DNA of 64,000 bases from Chryseobacterium hagamense (GTDB lineage Bacteria; Bacteroidota; Bacteroidia; Flavobacteriales; Weeksellaceae). The notes beneath the pieces are model-generated. The model saw nothing but the letters and a program-made list of their open reading frames with translations, did not search any database and was not told the origin of the DNA. This document shows, in pieces, positions 62,062 to 64,000 of the stretch; the first letter of the stretch is position 1, and each line of letters starts with the position of its first letter. Made by a program: the position numbers and the translations under genes. Location: contig NZ_BJYJ01000006.1 of the NCBI RefSeq assembly GCF_007991455.1, forward strand, positions 1 to 64,000. The letters are read 5' to 3'.

Positions 62062-62207
62062 ATGGTCAACAGTGAATCTGCTTCGCAGTGAATGGTGGAT
62101 TGATTACTGCTTACTTGTTTTATTATTGTTAAAAATTAACTATTCGATATTTCCATTTTACGATCCGTCATTTGCCGGTGCGGCGTAAAACTTGTAGATT
62201 CATTCCC

Positions 62208-63410
62208 ATGGAAGGGATGATTTTACAGCCGCGCTTTAAGGATTCGGAACATTTCAGGAATTTCTGGACCATGGGCAACGGGAAAAGCCTGCTGGATTTT
62301 TCCGGCGCAGAAGTGAACTTTGATCATTTTGAGCAGTTTTCACCTTACTTCTACCATGTGGATGAAGTTGGGGACCAGGTCGTGAAAGATATTTATTTCA
62401 AAAAGAATTTCCATGACGCTTCAAAAGAAATGGAAGGCTACATCCGCAACGGCGTTTCCGAGCAGGACGGGGTGCCTGAAAGTGTAAAACAGCTTTTCAG
62501 TCAAACCCAGGCTATTCCCGCTTGGCTGGATTACAGGCTCATCAAAAAAGGTGCTGAACTCTGTATGAGAAGCAACCTCGATGCGCTGATTTCGCTCCGG
62601 GATTACTGCCTGATGGGAGGCTACGACTATGCTTACCTCAACAAACCGCTTATTGCCACCGAAGCCCTGAAAAAAGGTGCGGTAAAACGTCTTTCCGAAA
62701 CTTTGGATTTCTGGGTAAATGTTACCCGGTACGATGCACTGAAACTTCATCAAAAAGGATATGAATTTGCTGTTAAGACCCGGCTGATCCATTCTTACGC
62801 CAGGCTTTCCATTAAAAAACATGTTAAAAACTGGGATACCGAAAACTGGGGCGAGCCGATCAATTCCTGGGATATGATGGCCACTTACATCGGTTTCAGC
62901 CTGGTTTTCATGCACAGCCTGCATAAATTGGGTACTATAATTTCAGAAGAAGAAGAAAAGGGAATGTTTCACCTTTGGAAATACGTCGGTTATCTTCTCG
63001 GCATTCCTGAACATCTTTTACCGAATAACAAACAGGAAGCCACCCAATATTTTTACCTGTGGACTTCCGTTCAGCCACCGGCGGATAAGGATTCTGTTCT
63101 GCTGGCCCACTCCTTACTCAATGAATCATTAATCAACCCTGCACTGAGATATCAGTTTCAGAGAAAAAACCTCCGCTACCTTCACATTTGCTGCACCTGG
63201 TTTTTGCTGGACGATGACGTTTGCAAAAGGCTTCAGATTCCTGAAGTAGCCTACCGTAAAGCATTCCCGCTGGTAAAACGGACCATCACGAAGATTTATG
63301 AAAAAACAGTAAGCCGGGAAGCGAGGATCAGCAAAGGCAACCAGGCGCAGATGAAGGTGCTGAATGATTATCATAGTATTATGGAAAATTCGAATTTTCA
63401 CTCATCTTAA
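62208..63410 (+). CDS. Oxygenase MpaB/latex-clearing-like protein (DUF2236)
   Basis: 400 residues from the ATG at 62208; the in-frame TTG at 62172 has no supporting signal. AIPAWLDYRLIKKGAELCMRSNLDALISLRDYCLMGGYDYAYLNKPLIATEALKKGAVKRLSETLDFW and LIHSYARLSIKKHVKNWDTENWGEPINSWDMMATYIGFSLVFMHSLHKLG carry the DUF2236 core. In MpaB and Lcp enzymes conserved His residues bind haem or metal; His-containing stretches are present here. No signal peptide. Substrate unknown. R1 copy A begins within two bases of the stop. Confidence 0.82.
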   Translation: MEGMILQPRFKDSEHFRNFWTMGNGKSLLDFSGAEVNFDHFEQFSPYFYHVDEVGDQVVKDIYFKKNFHDASKEMEGYIRNGVSEQDGVPESVKQLFSQTQAIPAWLDYRLIKKGAELCMRSNLDALISLRDYCLMGGYDYAYLNKPLIATEALKKGAVKRLSETLDFWVNVTRYDALKLHQKGYEFAVKTRLIHSYARLSIKKHVKNWDTENWGEPINSWDMMATYIGFSLVFMHSLHKLGTIISEEEEKGMFHLWKYVGYLLGIPEHLLPNNKQEATQYFYLWTSVQPPADKDSVLLAHSLLNESLINPALRYQFQRKNLRYLHICCTWFLLDDDVCKRLQIPEVAYRKAFPLVKRTITKIYEKTVSREARISKGNQAQMKVLNDYHSIMENSNFHSS

Positions 63411-63411
63411 C

Positions 63412-63696
63412 TTAACGTGAATTCGAAGAATAGCTTGGATTAATCGGCTGGAAGAGGAGTGCCGGATGCCGGAAGTTTCTCTTGTCAAATAGGATTAAAG
63501 GGTTGTTCATCAAACTGATTAAAGTCCTGAAGGAACGGCTTGGTACAGGGTAATAAAATCCTGTCAGAAGCGTGAACCTTTTATTCGTTCTACCAGGATG
63601 AGTGGTTATCCAAAATTCCGACTGAATTATTCTGATTTTGTTTTTAAGTTCAATAATCGGCTGAATATGATGTCAATACGGTCAAGTTCACGTTAA
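63412..63696 (+). repeat. R1 dispersed repeat, copy A (most complete)
   Basis: 285 bp with exact inverted ends TTAACGTGAA (63412-63421) and TTCACGTTAA (63687-63696). GGCTGGAAGAGGAGTGCCGG starts at 63446. GGTAATAAAATCCTGTCA, GCGTGAACCTTTTATTC, CGACTGAATTATTCTG and TGTCAATACGGTCAAG have counterparts in copies B and C. No coding frame. Short direct TTAAC sequences flank both ends. Confidence 0.85.
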
Positions 63697-63801
63697 TTTA
63701 ACATATCAGGCGCATTAGATTTTTCACCTCGTTTTGCATATATTTCAGAGTACAGAAGATGCTTGGATATCCGGGCCAGCCTTATCATTTACCGACCACG
63801 A

Positions 63802-63880
63802 CCCTAGCCGGGATTGCAGCGGAAATCCTTTTTTGAAGAAAAAGATTGCAGCGGAAAGCGCGAAAAAGCTCCTGAAAAAA
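63802..63880 (+). ncRNA. Candidate structured RNA or flavobacterial intergenic repeat
   Basis: CCCTAGCCGGGATTGCAGCGG is followed by ATCCTTTTTTGAAGAAAAAGAT, a hairpin pairing CTTTTT with AAAAAG, then a second ATTGCAGCGGAAAGCG and an AGCTCC end. The duplicated ATTGCAGCGGAAA either side of the hairpin is unlikely to be chance. I recall similar stretches in other flavobacterial intergenic regions and possibly in the Flavo-1 RNA motif, but cannot verify that here. It covers the last part of a 590-base gene-free end of the window. Confidence 0.45.
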
Positions 63881-64000
63881 GCATTACGGAATACCGCTGA
63901 AAAATCATGGAATTTTATATTTTTTTTAACTATAAAAACAGGTCCTTGTGGTAGATATTATTAGTTTTTGACTTTAAATTTTCGTATTTTTGATTAATTA

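Overview
The window looks like a chromosomal stretch of a Chryseobacterium-like member of the Weeksellaceae (Bacteroidota, Flavobacteriia). The signs are: several secreted proteins with type IX secretion (T9SS) C-terminal signals, no clear Shine-Dalgarno sites, many start-proximal -7 boxes of the Bacteroidota form TAnnTTTG, class II HMG-CoA reductase, and flavobacterial families such as the LIC_10190-like membrane protein and the GRFC..C..DF small domain. The genus is inferred from general knowledge; no search was run. No rRNA, tRNA, CRISPR array, integrase or transposase gene was seen.

Layout. 1-9.0 kb is gene-poor and AT-rich: small hypotheticals, a 1256-residue T9SS adhesin-like protein, a family 2 glycosyltransferase, small secreted or lipoproteins, and long intergenic stretches with orphan hairpins. 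9.0-18.4 kb is mostly plus strand: a glycine-zipper lipoprotein, a polytopic membrane protein, aroC, two thioredoxin-fold proteins, a YkvA protein, a fused UMP synthase, and an M1-like protein with a predicted outer-membrane barrel. 18.4-26 kb holds secreted and outer-membrane proteins: two tandem lamin-tail paralogues, a 1082-residue barrel protein and a beta-helix T9SS protein. 26-37 kb is housekeeping: dusB, deoC with an Lrp-type regulator, a nuclease/phosphatase, trmD overlapping type II ndh, a GH25 muramidase, a FemAB/BioF2-like acyltransferase, an Uup-like ABC-F ATPase and a Gfo/Idh/MocA oxidoreductase. 37-44.7 kb has a siderophore TonB receptor with a PepSY-type membrane partner, a small barrel, a Prx6-type peroxiredoxin, MscS and sucC. 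45-49.5 kb is a three-gene type I-like export operon (ABC, HlyD, TolC) whose ATPase motifs look degraded. 49.6-58.7 kb has a CLC protein, DUF423, a compact AT-rich RloA-RloB (AbiL-like) defence pair, a DUF3298-like secreted protein, a 54-residue membrane protein missed by length cut-offs, HMG-CoA reductase and a radical SAM / TIGR03915 pair. 58.8-63.4 kb has pfkA-gapA, a PAS-LuxR regulator and an MpaB-type oxygenase.

Between the genes lies a dispersed repeat family, called R1 here: about 260-300 bp, inverted ends TTAACGTGAA / TTCACGTTAA, five copies or fragments, each downstream of a plus-strand gene. A second unrelated MITE-like element lies at 50954-51140. Two intergenic loci share an identical 24-nt block after a hairpin and before a tiny MMKKI- reading frame. 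A compact structured repeat or RNA candidate lies at 63802-63880. The strongest candidates for follow-up are the R1 family, the hairpin/MMKKI elements, the RloAB pair with its dyad over the promoter, and the export operon with the degraded ATPase.
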